NCBI GenBank assembly: GCA_022842245.1
Contig: JALHPZ010000030.1
Span: 1 to 64,000 of the forward strand
Direction of reading: 5' to 3'
DNA length: 64,000 nucleotides
DNA from: Gemmataceae bacterium
Lineage (GTDB): Bacteria > Planctomycetota > Planctomycetia > Gemmatales > Gemmataceae
The first letter of the stretch is position 1, and every line of letters begins with the position of its first letter. Below the pieces are notes generated by a model. It saw only the letters and a program-made list of their open reading frames with translations, was not told the DNA's origin and ran no database searches. Positions 19,102 to 28,554 of the stretch are shown here, in pieces. A program made the position numbers and the translations under genes.

Positions 19102-19554
19102 ATGGCCCGATCCGATGCTTTGAGAACCTTGCAGAAGACCCTGACGGCCCGTCGCAACGAACTGCGCAAGCGGATTCACGGCGAACTGGCCGGACTTCGC
19201 GCCGCCGCCAACGCCTCCGGAGACGCCGCGGACGCCGCGTTCGACAACGCCGGCGAGGAACTCGCCTCGCAACTGGCGGAACTGGAAGCCAAGGAACTTG
19301 CGCAGATCAACATCGCCCTGCAGAAGATCAAGCAGGGCACCTACGGTGTCTGCGACGGCTGTTCGTGCAAGATCCCCGTCGCGCGCCTGTCGGCCCTGCC
19401 GTACAGCACGCTGTGCATCAAGTGCCAGCGAGAATCCGAAAACGACAGCTCGTTCCTGAGCGATCGCGGCATCGTCGGCTGGGAGGGCGTGCGCGACTAC
19501 GACGGCGACCGCGAAATCCGCTTCGCCGACCTCGAAGCCCGCCTACGGGACTAA
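19102..19554 (+). CDS. DksA/TraR family zinc-finger transcription regulator
   Basis: A 150-residue protein with a long N-terminal helical hairpin and a zinc finger made by C84, C87, C105 and C108 (CDGC and CIKC). The hairpin tip reads GDAADAA, matching the DxxDxA signature (D41, D44, A46) through which DksA acts in the secondary channel of RNA polymerase; this favours a DksA-like role in ppGpp-type control over a plain TraR-like stub. Strong ribosome site (AAAGGAG) before the ATG. Single-gene unit with a clear terminator after it. Confidence 0.9.
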   Translation: MARSDALRTLQKTLTARRNELRKRIHGELAGLRAAANASGDAADAAFDNAGEELASQLAELEAKELAQINIALQKIKQGTYGVCDGCSCKIPVARLSALPYSTLCIKCQRESENDSSFLSDRGIVGWEGVRDYDGDREIRFADLEARLRD

Positions 19555-19577
19555 CGACCCCCGATGATCCACGCAAG

Positions 19578-19617
19578 GCCCGCAAGCCGCGAAGCTTGCG
19601 GGCTTTGTTCGTTCTTT
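19578..19617 (+). terminator. Rho-independent terminator after the DksA/TraR gene
   Basis: A perfect 10-bp stem GCCCGCAAGC (19578-19587) with its complement (19594-19603), 6-nt loop, followed by the T-rich tail TTTGTTCGTTCTTT. Confidence 0.88.
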
Positions 19618-19757
19618 GCCGGTTCTCCCGCCGTCCTCCGCCACAATTTCCCGCGCTCCGGCCACTCCGACTTCAGTCCCGAAAACCGACCCCGTTAAAG
19701 TGACCTTGGCGTGCGGACCCGATCCGCGCCGACGCTCCCTCGGAAGCCATTGCACCC

Positions 19758-20873
19758 ATGCGGACACCCTTCGCGACACTCGGCGTCGTCCTGCTCGGCG
19801 CGTTCCTCGGCAGCCTCGCGACCGGAATGCTGGTGCAGCCGTCGCAGCCGGCGATCGCCCAGGCGCCGCTGCCCGCCGCCGCGCCGCCCTTCGCGCCCGC
19901 CGGCGACGCCTTCGATGTCGTCGCCGCCAAGCTCGCGCCGTCCGTCGTCGCGGTCGACGCCCTCAAGCCCCGCCTGCCCAGCACCGTCAACAAGGGCAAG
20001 CCGACCGAGGAATCGGGCTCCGGCGTGCTCCTGCGGCTCGACCGCGAGAACGGCATCTTCGCCGTCACCAACAACCACGTCGTCAGCGGCGCGAAGGCCG
20101 ACGAGATCACCGTCACCCTCCACGACGGCCGGATCGTCCGCCCCACCCGCGTCTGGACCGACCCCGAAACCGACATCGCCCTGCTGCTGCTGGATGCGCC
20201 GGACCTCAAGCCAGCGACCCTCGGCGACAGCGACCGCGTCCGCCCCGGCCAGTGGGTCCTCGCTTTCGGCAGCCCGTTCGGCCTCAACCAGACCGTCACC
20301 CACGGCATCATCTCCGCCCGCGACCGCGGCCAGATCAGCCTCGGCAACACCATCCGCATCAAGGAATTCCTGCAGACCGACGCCGCCATCAACCCCGGCT
20401 CCAGCGGCGGACCGCTCGTTTCCACCGACGGCACCGTCGTCGGCATCAACACCGCCATCGCCTCCAACAGCGGCAGCAACTCCGGCGTCGCCTTCGCCAT
20501 CCCCATCAACCTCGTCAAGCGCATCGGCCGCGAGCTGCTCCAGCGCGGCAGCGTGAACCGCGGCTACCTCGGCGTGCAGCTCGCCCCCACCCTCGAACCC
20601 GCCGAAGCCCTCCGCCTCGGCCTGGAAAAGGTGCGCGGCGCGCTCGTCGACAGCGTGAACCCCGGCAGCCCCGCCGCCGTCGCCGGCCTGCTGCCCAAGG
20701 ACGTGATCCTCAAACTCGAAGGCGTCGACCTCCGCGACGAGAACCACCTCATCAACATCGTCAGCAACCTGCCGCCGGACCACAAGGTCCGCCTCGGCGT
20801 CTGGCGCGAGAAGCAGCTCCGCAGCGTGGACGTGACGATCGGCGAATGGAGCACGTCGGCGAAGGCGAAGTGA
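19758..20873 (+). CDS. HtrA-like S1C serine protease with one PDZ domain
   Basis: A 371-residue exported protease. N-terminal hydrophobic signal (FATLGVVLLGAFLGSLATGM), an Ala/Pro-rich linker, then the protease domain with H107 (TNNHVVSGA), D139 (PETDIALLLLD) and S216 (NPGSSGGPLV). A single PDZ domain follows (GYLGVQLAPTLEP to the end). It belongs to the same family as the protease at 7.5 kb but has one PDZ fewer and a GSSGG rather than GNSGG active-site loop. Role: protein quality control in the envelope. The SNF2 helicase gene begins 54 bp downstream. Confidence 0.93.
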   Translation: MRTPFATLGVVLLGAFLGSLATGMLVQPSQPAIAQAPLPAAAPPFAPAGDAFDVVAAKLAPSVVAVDALKPRLPSTVNKGKPTEESGSGVLLRLDRENGIFAVTNNHVVSGAKADEITVTLHDGRIVRPTRVWTDPETDIALLLLDAPDLKPATLGDSDRVRPGQWVLAFGSPFGLNQTVTHGIISARDRGQISLGNTIRIKEFLQTDAAINPGSSGGPLVSTDGTVVGINTAIASNSGSNSGVAFAIPINLVKRIGRELLQRGSVNRGYLGVQLAPTLEPAEALRLGLEKVRGALVDSVNPGSPAAVAGLLPKDVILKLEGVDLRDENHLINIVSNLPPDHKVRLGVWREKQLRSVDVTIGEWSTSAKAK

Positions 20874-20926
20874 ATATCATGGGACCGGGCGCACCCCGTG
20901 CGCCGCACCCGTGAGGTTCCGCCGAC

Positions 20927-23074
20927 ATGCTGCGCGAGGAACAGATCGACATCCGACGGCAACGCGCCAAGGCCGGGCGCTTCGCCATCGAGAACCTCAC
21001 CAAGAAACGCGTCTTCTCCGACTACCTCGTCACCAACCCCGAAAGCCGCGGGCGATATACCGTCACCGTCCGCGGGTTCGAGGTCGGGGACAACGCCTGC
21101 ACCTGCCCCGACTTCAAATCGAACACCCTCGGCACCTGCAAGCACATCGAGGCGGTGCTCGAACACCTCAAGGACGACCTGCCGGCGCACCTGCGCAAGA
21201 AGAAGGCCGCCGTCACGCGGCCGGAAGTCTACCTGCACTACGGCGACCCGCTGCGCGTCGGGCTGCACCTGCCGCCGCGCCACTCCGACAAGCTCGCCCA
21301 GCTCGCCAAACGCTTCTTCGACGACAAGGGCCTCTGGCACGGCAAGGGCCGCTTCGAGGATCTGATCCCGGAGATCGAGCGAGCCCCGGAGGACGTGACG
21401 GTCCTGTCGGACGCGATGGAGTTCATCGGACGCGAGGTCGAACAGGCCGAGATGCTCGGGAAGGAGCGAGACTGGCTCGCGCAGCTCGGCGCGGGGGCGC
21501 TCGACTGGCCGCTCCTGCACGTGCCGCTCTACGAGTACCAGCTGCGCGGGGCGGTGTTCCTCGCGTGCCGCGGGCGGAGCATCCTCGGCGACGACATGGG
21601 CCTGGGCAAGACGGTGCAGACGCTGGCGGCGGTGGAGATATTGGTGCGGGAGCGGAACATCGGCCGCGTGCTCGTGGTCGCGCCGTCGTCGGTGAAATAC
21701 CAGTGGGCGACGGAGATCCGCAAGTTCACGAGCCGCGCCGTGCAGGTGATCGACGGCAGCCCGGAGGAACGGCTGGAACAGTACCGTGAACCGGCGTTCT
21801 ACCGGCTGGTGAACTACGAGCAGGTGGTGCGGGACCGCGAGGCGCTCAACGCCTGGAAGCCGGACGTCGTGGTGCTGGACGAGGCGCAGCGGATCAAGAA
21901 CTGGGAATCGAAGACTTCGAAGGAAGTGAAGAAGCTGGCGAGCCGGTACGCGATGGTGCTGACGGGTACGCCGCTGGAGAACCGGCTGGAGGAGTTGTAC
22001 AGCATCGTGCAGTTCGTGGACGAGCGCCGCTTCGGCCCGGCGTTCCAGTTCCTGCACGACCACCGCGTGCTGGACGCCGACGGGAACCTGATCGGCTACC
22101 GGAACCTCGACGCGATCCGGGGCAAGCTCGCGCCGATCTTCCTGCGGCGCACGCGAGCCGAGGTGCTGACGCAACTGCCGGAGCGCACCGATAGCACGGT
22201 GTTCGTGGAACTCGCGGACGAACAGCGAGGCCCCTACGACGACCAGTGCGCCACGCTCGCCCGGTTGCTGGGCAAGGGCTACCTCTCGGACCTCGACCGC
22301 AAGCGCGTGCTCGCGTGCCTCGCCAACCTGCGCATGATCTGCGACAGCCTGTTCCTCTTCGACAAGCGCACGCGCGTCTCGCCGAAGCTCGCGGAGCTGG
22401 AGGTGCTGCTGCCGGAACTGCTGGAGGACGAGGCGCACAAGCTCGTGATCTTCAGCCAGTGGGAGACGATGGTGCAGGAGACGGCCGCGGTGCTGACGAA
22501 ACTCGACATCGGCTTCTCGCTGCTGCACGGCGGGCTATCGGGCAAGGAACGGCAGGCGGTGCTCAAGAAGTTCCAGACCGACGCGGACTGCCGCGCGTTC
22601 CTGAGCACGGACGCGGGCGGGACGGGGCTGAACCTGCAGGTGGCGGACACGGTGGTGAACCTGGAGCTGCCGTGGAACCCGGCGACGCTGGAGCAGCGGA
22701 TCGCGCGGGTGCACCGGATGGGTCAGAAGCGGCCGGTGCGCGTGGTGAACCTGGCGACGCGGGACACGATCGAGGAGCGCGTGCTGCGGACGCTGGAGGC
22801 GAAGCGGAACCTGTTCGCGGGGCTGTTCGACGGGGACGAGGACGACGTGGCGGTGGGCACGGTGGCGCCGGGCGCGCTGCTGTCGGCGGTGCGGGAACTG
22901 TTGGAGGAGGCGAAGCCGGAGCCGACGCCGACGGCCTTGCCCGCGGGCGGGGTCGAGGTTTGGACGGCGGCGGCGGCGTTCCTGGAGTCGCTGGCCGCGG
23001 CCGGCGCGCCCCCGCCCGAGGTGGCCGGGCGGTTGCGGACCGCGCTCAAGGGGTTGGAGAAACGGCTGGAGTAG
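20927..23074 (+). CDS. SWIM zinc-finger SNF2-family helicase
   Basis: A 715-residue protein. An N-terminal SWIM zinc finger (C58-x-C60 ... C71-x-H73) is followed by a SNF2 ATPase: Walker A in DDMGLGKTVQ (about 223-232), motif II DEAQ (318-321, Gln where many SNF2 proteins have His), LTGTPLENRLEEL (motif III region), and the helicase C-terminal motifs GGTGLNLQVADTV and QRIARVHRMGQKRPV. Bacterial SWIM-SNF2 proteins (HepA-like) remodel nucleoprotein complexes or RNA polymerase; the target is not known. The Pro/Ala-rich C-terminal ~100 residues are poorly conserved-looking. It converges on the large membrane-protein gene. Confidence 0.93.
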   Translation: MLREEQIDIRRQRAKAGRFAIENLTKKRVFSDYLVTNPESRGRYTVTVRGFEVGDNACTCPDFKSNTLGTCKHIEAVLEHLKDDLPAHLRKKKAAVTRPEVYLHYGDPLRVGLHLPPRHSDKLAQLAKRFFDDKGLWHGKGRFEDLIPEIERAPEDVTVLSDAMEFIGREVEQAEMLGKERDWLAQLGAGALDWPLLHVPLYEYQLRGAVFLACRGRSILGDDMGLGKTVQTLAAVEILVRERNIGRVLVVAPSSVKYQWATEIRKFTSRAVQVIDGSPEERLEQYREPAFYRLVNYEQVVRDREALNAWKPDVVVLDEAQRIKNWESKTSKEVKKLASRYAMVLTGTPLENRLEELYSIVQFVDERRFGPAFQFLHDHRVLDADGNLIGYRNLDAIRGKLAPIFLRRTRAEVLTQLPERTDSTVFVELADEQRGPYDDQCATLARLLGKGYLSDLDRKRVLACLANLRMICDSLFLFDKRTRVSPKLAELEVLLPELLEDEAHKLVIFSQWETMVQETAAVLTKLDIGFSLLHGGLSGKERQAVLKKFQTDADCRAFLSTDAGGTGLNLQVADTVVNLELPWNPATLEQRIARVHRMGQKRPVRVVNLATRDTIEERVLRTLEAKRNLFAGLFDGDEDDVAVGTVAPGALLSAVRELLEEAKPEPTPTALPAGGVEVWTAAAAFLESLAAAGAPPPEVAGRLRTALKGLEKRLE

Positions 23075-23124
23075 TCCGGCTTGAATCGGGCGCCATGGTT
23101 TATCGGGAGGAACTCGGCGAGCGG

Positions 23125-25947
23125 TTACCCGCTCCGGGCGTCCCAGCGCTTGACCCATTCGCTCCACGCGGGCGGCTCGGGGCTGGCGGCGGCCGCGGCG
23201 GCGTGCATCCCGGCGACGGCGGCGCGTTCGTCCGCCGTCGCCGTCCCGTTCTCGAAGCTCGTTTCTCCCACAATCTCGCCGTCGACCAGTTCCCACGCCA
23301 GTGTCAGCGTACCGTTCCCCTTCGCCAGCGTGGCCTCGATGCGCCGGCAGCCGAGCGCCACCGATTCCACGCGCGCGGCGGGGTCGTTCAGGAACGGCAC
23401 CAACTCCCATTCGAGCTGCCGGCGAACGGCCTCCTCGACGTGGTGGAGTTCGTGCAACAGGTGCCGGCGCTTGCGCTCGTCGGGCGCGGCGGCGTCGTGG
23501 AGGGCGCGGAGCTTGCGGTAGAGTTTCGGCACGGTACCGGAGTGGAAGCCGGGGCGCAGCAGGCCGCGCATCGTCTCGCCATGGTGCCCGATCGGCACGG
23601 GGCGCAGGCGCTCCGGACGGTTCGCCGCGTACAGCCGCCAGTTCTCCTTCAGCTCCCAGGCGATGAAACCGAAGATGCCGGGGATGGCGTTCACGATGGT
23701 GCCCATCGTCCACGGCGAGAGGCCGGTCCAGCGCGACAGTTGCGGCACCATCGGCCAGATGACCTTGTGCGAGACCGTGACGACGGGGAAGTGCTTCACC
23801 GGGTTCACCTGCGGTTCGACGAGCAGGTAGAAGACGAAGCGCGTAACGTAGGCGATCGGGAACCAGACGACGCCGACGGCGACCTTGAGCCAGAGCATCT
23901 CCTTCGATTGCCCCTCGCGGAAGCGCAGCGCCTCGTCGGCGGCGTAGAGTACGCGTTCGACGGCGTCGGCGACTTCGCGGAAGGCCCAGACGAACCACGA
24001 CACGAGGCCGGGGATCAGGCTGGCCCAGAGGAAGCGGCCGGTATCGAGGGCGGCTTCGGCGAGGGTGTCGTAGAGCAGCCGGCCCGGCGGCGAATGGATG
24101 GCGAGGAACGAGACGGCGAACGCCAGCACGCCGACGCCGACGGCGATGCCGGGCGAGAAGAGATCCGAGTAGAGGATCGTGGCGAGCGCCGCGATGCAGC
24201 CGAGGGCGAGCGGCAGCGCGACCGTGCGCCAGAAGTATTGCACGACGCGGCTGTCGAGGGCGAAGCGGACGAGCCGCGATCGCAGGGCGGCGCGCGGCCA
24301 GCGGACGCAGACCGTGGCGAGTACCGTGCCGAATTGTCCGAGGGCGCGACCGACGGCGGCGCGGAACTCCCGCGAGTTGACGAGTCCGAGGAAGAACAGG
24401 CCGAGCGGCCCGAGCGTCCACCAGTGGACGAGGTGCGGGTGGTGGCCTTCGCCGAGCAGGCCGACGGCGGCGCCGAGGCCGGCGGCCCCGTGGGCGACGT
24501 GCTGGAGGAATTCGAGCGCGAGGAACGCCCCGCCGAACGGAAGCAGGAGGAAGAGCGCGACGGCGCGGCCGATCGGCGTGCCGAACCCGGCGGCGCTGAT
24601 CCGCTGGATGCCGCGGAGGTAGATTTCGCCGCGCTGGTAGATGCCGAAAAGTTCCTGGCCGAGGAGTTTGTCGGCGCGGAGGAGTTCGTCGCCCGTGGCG
24701 ATCTCGCGGACGCCGTCGAGGTCCTGCAGCTTGAGGTTGTTCCGGGCGATGGCGTCGCGGAGGTCGGCGAGGCGGAAGAACCCGCGTTCGCAGACGACGT
24801 GGATCAGTTCGGCGACGAGCTTGTCGCGGGCGACGGACTCGACGCGGCCGGTCGACACGAGGCCGGCGCGGTCGAGGGCGTCGTGTAGGATCGGCGCGAG
24901 CGTCGCGCGGATGCGTTCCTCGGCGGCATGGCGTTCGTGGGCGAGCCGGTGCTCCCACGCGCGGCGCGCCGGCCGGTCGAGCGGCACGCGGGCGAGGTGG
25001 CGCTCGGCCTTCGCCAGGTGCCGCAGGCGGATGATGTCCCGCGCCTTGTCGAGCGGCTGTTTCAACGGCCGCTTCCCGAACGAGCGCAGCCACTCGAACG
25101 GCGCGACGGCGTACTGCGGCCCGGCGAGGTCGAGCGCCATCTTCTGGAGTTCGTAGAGCGCCTTGGCGGCCGGGGTCCAGGTCGCGGACGCCGTGTGCGG
25201 CAGGAGCGCCGCGAGCGCCGCGTTCCAGTCCGCCGACCCCGATTCGTCCAGCAGCAGCGTATCCCGAAGCCGGCCGCCGAGGCCTTCGCACAGTATGCCG
25301 ACGGCGGCCGCGCGGTCCTCCGGCCGGCGATGGTATTCGATGGCGCGACGAACGTGATTCTTCGTCCTGGCGACGATCGCCGCCACCTCCGGCCAGCGCA
25401 CCACGGGAAGCGCGGGAATTGGCGGGTGATCGGCGTGGCCGCCATCGGCGGCGAGCAGCGGGAAGACGTCCGCGAGGACGTTCGGCCGGTTCTGGCGCAG
25501 TTCCGCGACGACGGCGTGGAACGCCCGCCCCGTTTCCTCCTCCGTCGCGTCCGCCGGCAGGAGATGATCCGATTCGAGGACGAAGCGGACCTCGCGCCGC
25601 GCCGCTTCGGAGAGTGCCCGGTACTCGGCGTCGGTCGCCGTCTGGGCGAACCGCGCACGGTCCAGCAACCGATCGTAGACCGTGTGCAGCGCCTCGATCG
25701 GGCAGCCGTGGAGCAGGCGGTCGTCCGGCGTAGTGATCAGCAGGAGTTTCGACTGGCCCGGTTCCGCGGCGAGGTCCGGCACGCGGTCCGCCGGCACCCA
25801 CAGCGGCAGGCGCGGGTTGTCCGGCACGCGTTCCCCGGCCTCGAGCGTCGCCGCGAGCGCCCGCAGCAGCGCCAACTCCGACACGAGCCGCACCGCCGGC
25901 TCGCGCTCCCGCAGGCGTCGTTCGAGGGGGTCGGACGATAAAGGCAC
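23125..25947 (-). CDS. Large multi-domain membrane protein of unknown function
   Basis: A 940-residue protein with no recognised family. The N-terminal ~430 residues are soluble and helix-rich (many Arg/Glu/Leu). The middle (about 450-770) has six to eight hydrophobic segments, for example VALFLLLPFGGAFLALEFL, TLGPLGLFFLGLV, IAVGVGVLAFAVSFLAI and GIFGFIAWEL. The C-terminal ~170 residues are soluble, with a His/Glu-rich helix (HLLHELHHVEEAV). The start is GTG 25947, chosen because GGAG lies 7 nt before it; the frame is open far upstream through another gene in a shadow frame. It lies downstream of the DUF4159 gene but is separated from it by a strong hairpin, so it is probably its own unit. 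Confidence 0.8.
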   Translation of the reverse strand: MPLSSDPLERRLREREPAVRLVSELALLRALAATLEAGERVPDNPRLPLWVPADRVPDLAAEPGQSKLLLITTPDDRLLHGCPIEALHTVYDRLLDRARFAQTATDAEYRALSEAARREVRFVLESDHLLPADATEEETGRAFHAVVAELRQNRPNVLADVFPLLAADGGHADHPPIPALPVVRWPEVAAIVARTKNHVRRAIEYHRRPEDRAAAVGILCEGLGGRLRDTLLLDESGSADWNAALAALLPHTASATWTPAAKALYELQKMALDLAGPQYAVAPFEWLRSFGKRPLKQPLDKARDIIRLRHLAKAERHLARVPLDRPARRAWEHRLAHERHAAEERIRATLAPILHDALDRAGLVSTGRVESVARDKLVAELIHVVCERGFFRLADLRDAIARNNLKLQDLDGVREIATGDELLRADKLLGQELFGIYQRGEIYLRGIQRISAAGFGTPIGRAVALFLLLPFGGAFLALEFLQHVAHGAAGLGAAVGLLGEGHHPHLVHWWTLGPLGLFFLGLVNSREFRAAVGRALGQFGTVLATVCVRWPRAALRSRLVRFALDSRVVQYFWRTVALPLALGCIAALATILYSDLFSPGIAVGVGVLAFAVSFLAIHSPPGRLLYDTLAEAALDTGRFLWASLIPGLVSWFVWAFREVADAVERVLYAADEALRFREGQSKEMLWLKVAVGVVWFPIAYVTRFVFYLLVEPQVNPVKHFPVVTVSHKVIWPMVPQLSRWTGLSPWTMGTIVNAIPGIFGFIAWELKENWRLYAANRPERLRPVPIGHHGETMRGLLRPGFHSGTVPKLYRKLRALHDAAAPDERKRRHLLHELHHVEEAVRRQLEWELVPFLNDPAARVESVALGCRRIEATLAKGNGTLTLAWELVDGEIVGETSFENGTATADERAAVAGMHAAAAAASPEPPAWSEWVKRWDARSG

Positions 25948-25983
25948 GGCGAGGCTCCGGTACGGTCCGGATGTTGTACCGAC

Positions 25984-26038
25984 GGAAAAAGGGGTCGGGA
26001 GTCGTTTCGAGGCGAAACGACTCCCGACCCCTTTTTCC
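25984..26038. terminator. Perfect 26-bp-stem hairpin (bidirectional terminator or REP-like element)
   Basis: Arms 25984-26009 and 26013-26038 are exact reverse complements with a 3-nt loop (AGG). Each arm starts with A5G4 so that on either strand the stem ends in CCCCTTTTT, a built-in U-tract. It begins 7 bp beyond the DUF4159 stop and lies just before the GTG of the large membrane protein. The unusual length and symmetry would also fit a dispersed palindromic (REP/RAYT-type) element. Confidence 0.85.
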
Positions 26039-26045
26039 CGAATCC

Positions 26046-28448
26046 TCAGCGCTTCAGCGAATAGAGGACGGCGGCGGCGCCGAGTTTGAGGGCGCTCTCC
26101 GTCGAGTGGCCCAGGCAGTCGGTGGACTTGTGGCGCTCGAGCGCGCAGCCGATGTCGAACTTGCTGTAGATCACGACCCAGCGTCCGTCGATCTTGATCC
26201 CTTCGAGGGCCGGGGGCAGGTCCTTGAATCCGCCGTCGGCGCCGGCGCCGTCGGCCTTCTCGCGCCGCTGCACGGTCTTGATCTCCACGCCGCCCATCTT
26301 CGCGGAATAGAGATCGTCCGTGAGCGGGATCGGCTCCAGCTTGCGCTCGGGGTAGAGCTTCTTCACCATCTCGCGGAACGACTTGTCGAATTCCGGTTTG
26401 CCGCAGGCGCTGTCGGCGAAGAGCAGGCCGCCCGTGTCCAGGCAATCGGCGAGGTTCTTCAACTCGGCGTCGGTGATGTCGATGGCGCGGCGGCCGTGCA
26501 GGTAGATGAATTTGTACTTGTCCAGTTCCGGGTCGTTCGGAAGGATCATCTGCTTGTCGAGGACGGTGTCGACGCCGGTGGTGGTCTTGATGTGGGCCAT
26601 GAGGTTGCGCATGGCGGCCGGGGCGGGCGGATTGTCGCCGCGGAGGCGGAGCTGCGCCGGCTTGAGCGCGCCGCGGGGCGGCGTGAGGTCGTTCTTCGGG
26701 TCGGCGATGGCGACCTTCGTGCCGCGCTGCTCCGGCGGCTGCATCCCCGTCGCGTACGCGATCACGTTTCCGGCGAACTGGTAGGCGCGCTGGCCCCGGT
26801 TCGTCGCCGGCACGCCCTTCGACACCATGAACCGGTTCTCCTCCCAGTAGCCCGCGAGCGGCTTCGTGCTCAGCACCACCACGGTCTTGCAGCCGCGTTC
26901 GAGACACTCCACACCCGTGATGTCCGCCGGGGAGACGTTGAAGAACGACCGCCACACCGGGTGCTCCGGCCCCATCGGAACCATCTGGTTTTCGGGGAAC
27001 AATTCCTTCATCAGCTTGCGGAACTCGATGGCGAACTCCTCGCTGCCGCAACACGCCTCGGCGAAGAGAAAGCCGCCTTCGTCCACGTACTTCTTGAGCA
27101 GGTCCTTTTGCGTGCCGGTGAGGTTCGGTCGCGTGTGGCCGTTCATGTACACGATCGGACACGAGAGGAGCGACTCGACTTCCGCCTTGAGCTTCTCGCC
27201 GGTGAGGTCGATCTTGCGGGCATCGTAGACCTGCCAGGCGAGGGGCAGGCCGTTGAAGAGTTCGCGGCTGGCGAATTCCGTCAGGTGGCGGGCGTCGCTT
27301 TGCTTGCGGTTCCATCCGACGATGTCGCGGGGTTCGCCGAGGCCGGTCTCGAAGGCGAGCTTGGTGAGCAGGATCGGCGTGCGGCCCTTCGAGAGGAAGA
27401 GCAGGGCGAAGCTGGTGGCGATGTTGGGGAAGCCGTCGGCGGCGCGGCCCGTGCCGGTCCACGACCCCTCCGCGTTCTGGATGCGCGTGAGGTGGTCGCA
27501 GCCTTCGCGGTACCAGTCGTATTTGCCGATGAAGCGCTGGCCGGAGATGCGGCCGAGCCGTTCGAGGCCGTAGATGTTGTAGAAGACCGACTTCAGCCCC
27601 GGCACGTTGTCGAAGTTGAAGCGGTTGGCGATCCAGTTCATCCCCTTGGCGACGGGTCCGTTGGTGGAGTAGACGCCGCAGTTGGCGGCGACGCCGGAGA
27701 GTTCGTCGAGTTTCTGTTCGCTGGCGTTGAGTCCCATGCCGGCGATGAGCAGGCCGCAGACGCCGGCGGTGGTCATGGTGAAGCTCGGCCCGGAGAGGCC
27801 GCCGAAGTTCCGCGTGTAGTCGTAGGTCCAGTAGGCTTCGTTCTTGGGGATGTTGTCCTTGTCCTGCTTCTGGATGGAGAGATAGAGTTCGCGGATTTCG
27901 GCCCAGTGGCGGTCGTCGATCTTGATGCCGGCCTGCTTGGCGGCGTAGAGGCCGAGCAGGGCGTACTGCGTGTTGGACGCGTCCGGGATCGGGTTCATCG
28001 GGTAGCTCCAGCCCTTGAGCTTGCCCCCTTCCCGAATCGTGTTCGCCAGCAGCCAGTCGACGTTCTTCTGGATCCGTTCGAGGTCCTTCGTCTGCCGCGC
28101 CTCGGCGTAGACCATCGTGGTCAGGGCGACGACGTACGTTTTCTCGGGCGGGAGCTTGCGGAGGAATTCGAGCGCCCGCTGGATCGCCTTGTCCTCCGGC
28201 GGCACCCCGCAGTTCAGGAGCGCGAGCGTGGCGAGCGCGGTCTGCCCGCCGACCTGGTTCGCGAGGTTCTCGAGGACGACGCCTTCCCAGTTCCCCTTCC
28301 CGCCTTCGCGTTCGAGGAGGAACCGCTTGCCCCTTTCAACGGAATTGTTCACTCGCTTGACGAAATCCGCGTCGGCGTCGGCGGCGGATGCCGGCGCGGC
28401 GAGGAGCAGCATGGCGATGGCGACGGCCAGCGAACGGACGATGGACAT
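26046..28448 (-). CDS. Exported protein: prenyltransferase-like helical domain plus two DUF4159 domains
   Basis: An 800-residue protein. Signal peptide (SIVRSLAVAIAMLLLAAPASA), then about 320 residues of alpha/alpha-toroid repeats of the prenyltransferase/squalene-cyclase type (GGQTALATLALLNCG, SNTQYALLGLYAAKQAG), then two tandem DUF4159 domains; the first has YMNGHTRPNLTGTQK and the second YLHGRRAIDITDAE at equivalent places, so they are an internal duplication. The catalytic DxDD of squalene cyclases is not seen, so the helical part is more likely a binding scaffold. Function unknown; DUF4159 proteins are common in planctomycetes near MoxR/von Willebrand gene sets, which are absent here. 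ATG 28448 has GGAG 8 nt upstream. Confidence 0.85.
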   Translation of the reverse strand: MSIVRSLAVAIAMLLLAAPASAADADADFVKRVNNSVERGKRFLLEREGGKGNWEGVVLENLANQVGGQTALATLALLNCGVPPEDKAIQRALEFLRKLPPEKTYVVALTTMVYAEARQTKDLERIQKNVDWLLANTIREGGKLKGWSYPMNPIPDASNTQYALLGLYAAKQAGIKIDDRHWAEIRELYLSIQKQDKDNIPKNEAYWTYDYTRNFGGLSGPSFTMTTAGVCGLLIAGMGLNASEQKLDELSGVAANCGVYSTNGPVAKGMNWIANRFNFDNVPGLKSVFYNIYGLERLGRISGQRFIGKYDWYREGCDHLTRIQNAEGSWTGTGRAADGFPNIATSFALLFLSKGRTPILLTKLAFETGLGEPRDIVGWNRKQSDARHLTEFASRELFNGLPLAWQVYDARKIDLTGEKLKAEVESLLSCPIVYMNGHTRPNLTGTQKDLLKKYVDEGGFLFAEACCGSEEFAIEFRKLMKELFPENQMVPMGPEHPVWRSFFNVSPADITGVECLERGCKTVVVLSTKPLAGYWEENRFMVSKGVPATNRGQRAYQFAGNVIAYATGMQPPEQRGTKVAIADPKNDLTPPRGALKPAQLRLRGDNPPAPAAMRNLMAHIKTTTGVDTVLDKQMILPNDPELDKYKFIYLHGRRAIDITDAELKNLADCLDTGGLLFADSACGKPEFDKSFREMVKKLYPERKLEPIPLTDDLYSAKMGGVEIKTVQRREKADGAGADGGFKDLPPALEGIKIDGRWVVIYSKFDIGCALERHKSTDCLGHSTESALKLGAAAVLYSLKR

Positions 28449-28554
28449 GGAAGCGCTCCCGGCGCGGGCGGATACCGCCATCATACCAACCGGATCGGGG
28501 CGACGGCGTTGGCGGACCGAGTCGAACCGCTATTCGCTCGTTTGGATGAGTTCT

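Noticed and set aside
22246-24888. Long rightward open frame of about 880 codons
   Set aside because: It overlaps the end of the SNF2 gene and the whole 3' part of the leftward membrane-protein gene; its Gly/Arg/Ala-rich translation is typical of an antisense shadow in high-GC DNA.
22535-25801. Leftward open frame of about 1090 codons in another frame of the membrane-protein gene
   Set aside because: Arg/Pro-rich shadow; the hydrophobic helices and the ribosome-site-supported start belong to the frame ending at 23125.
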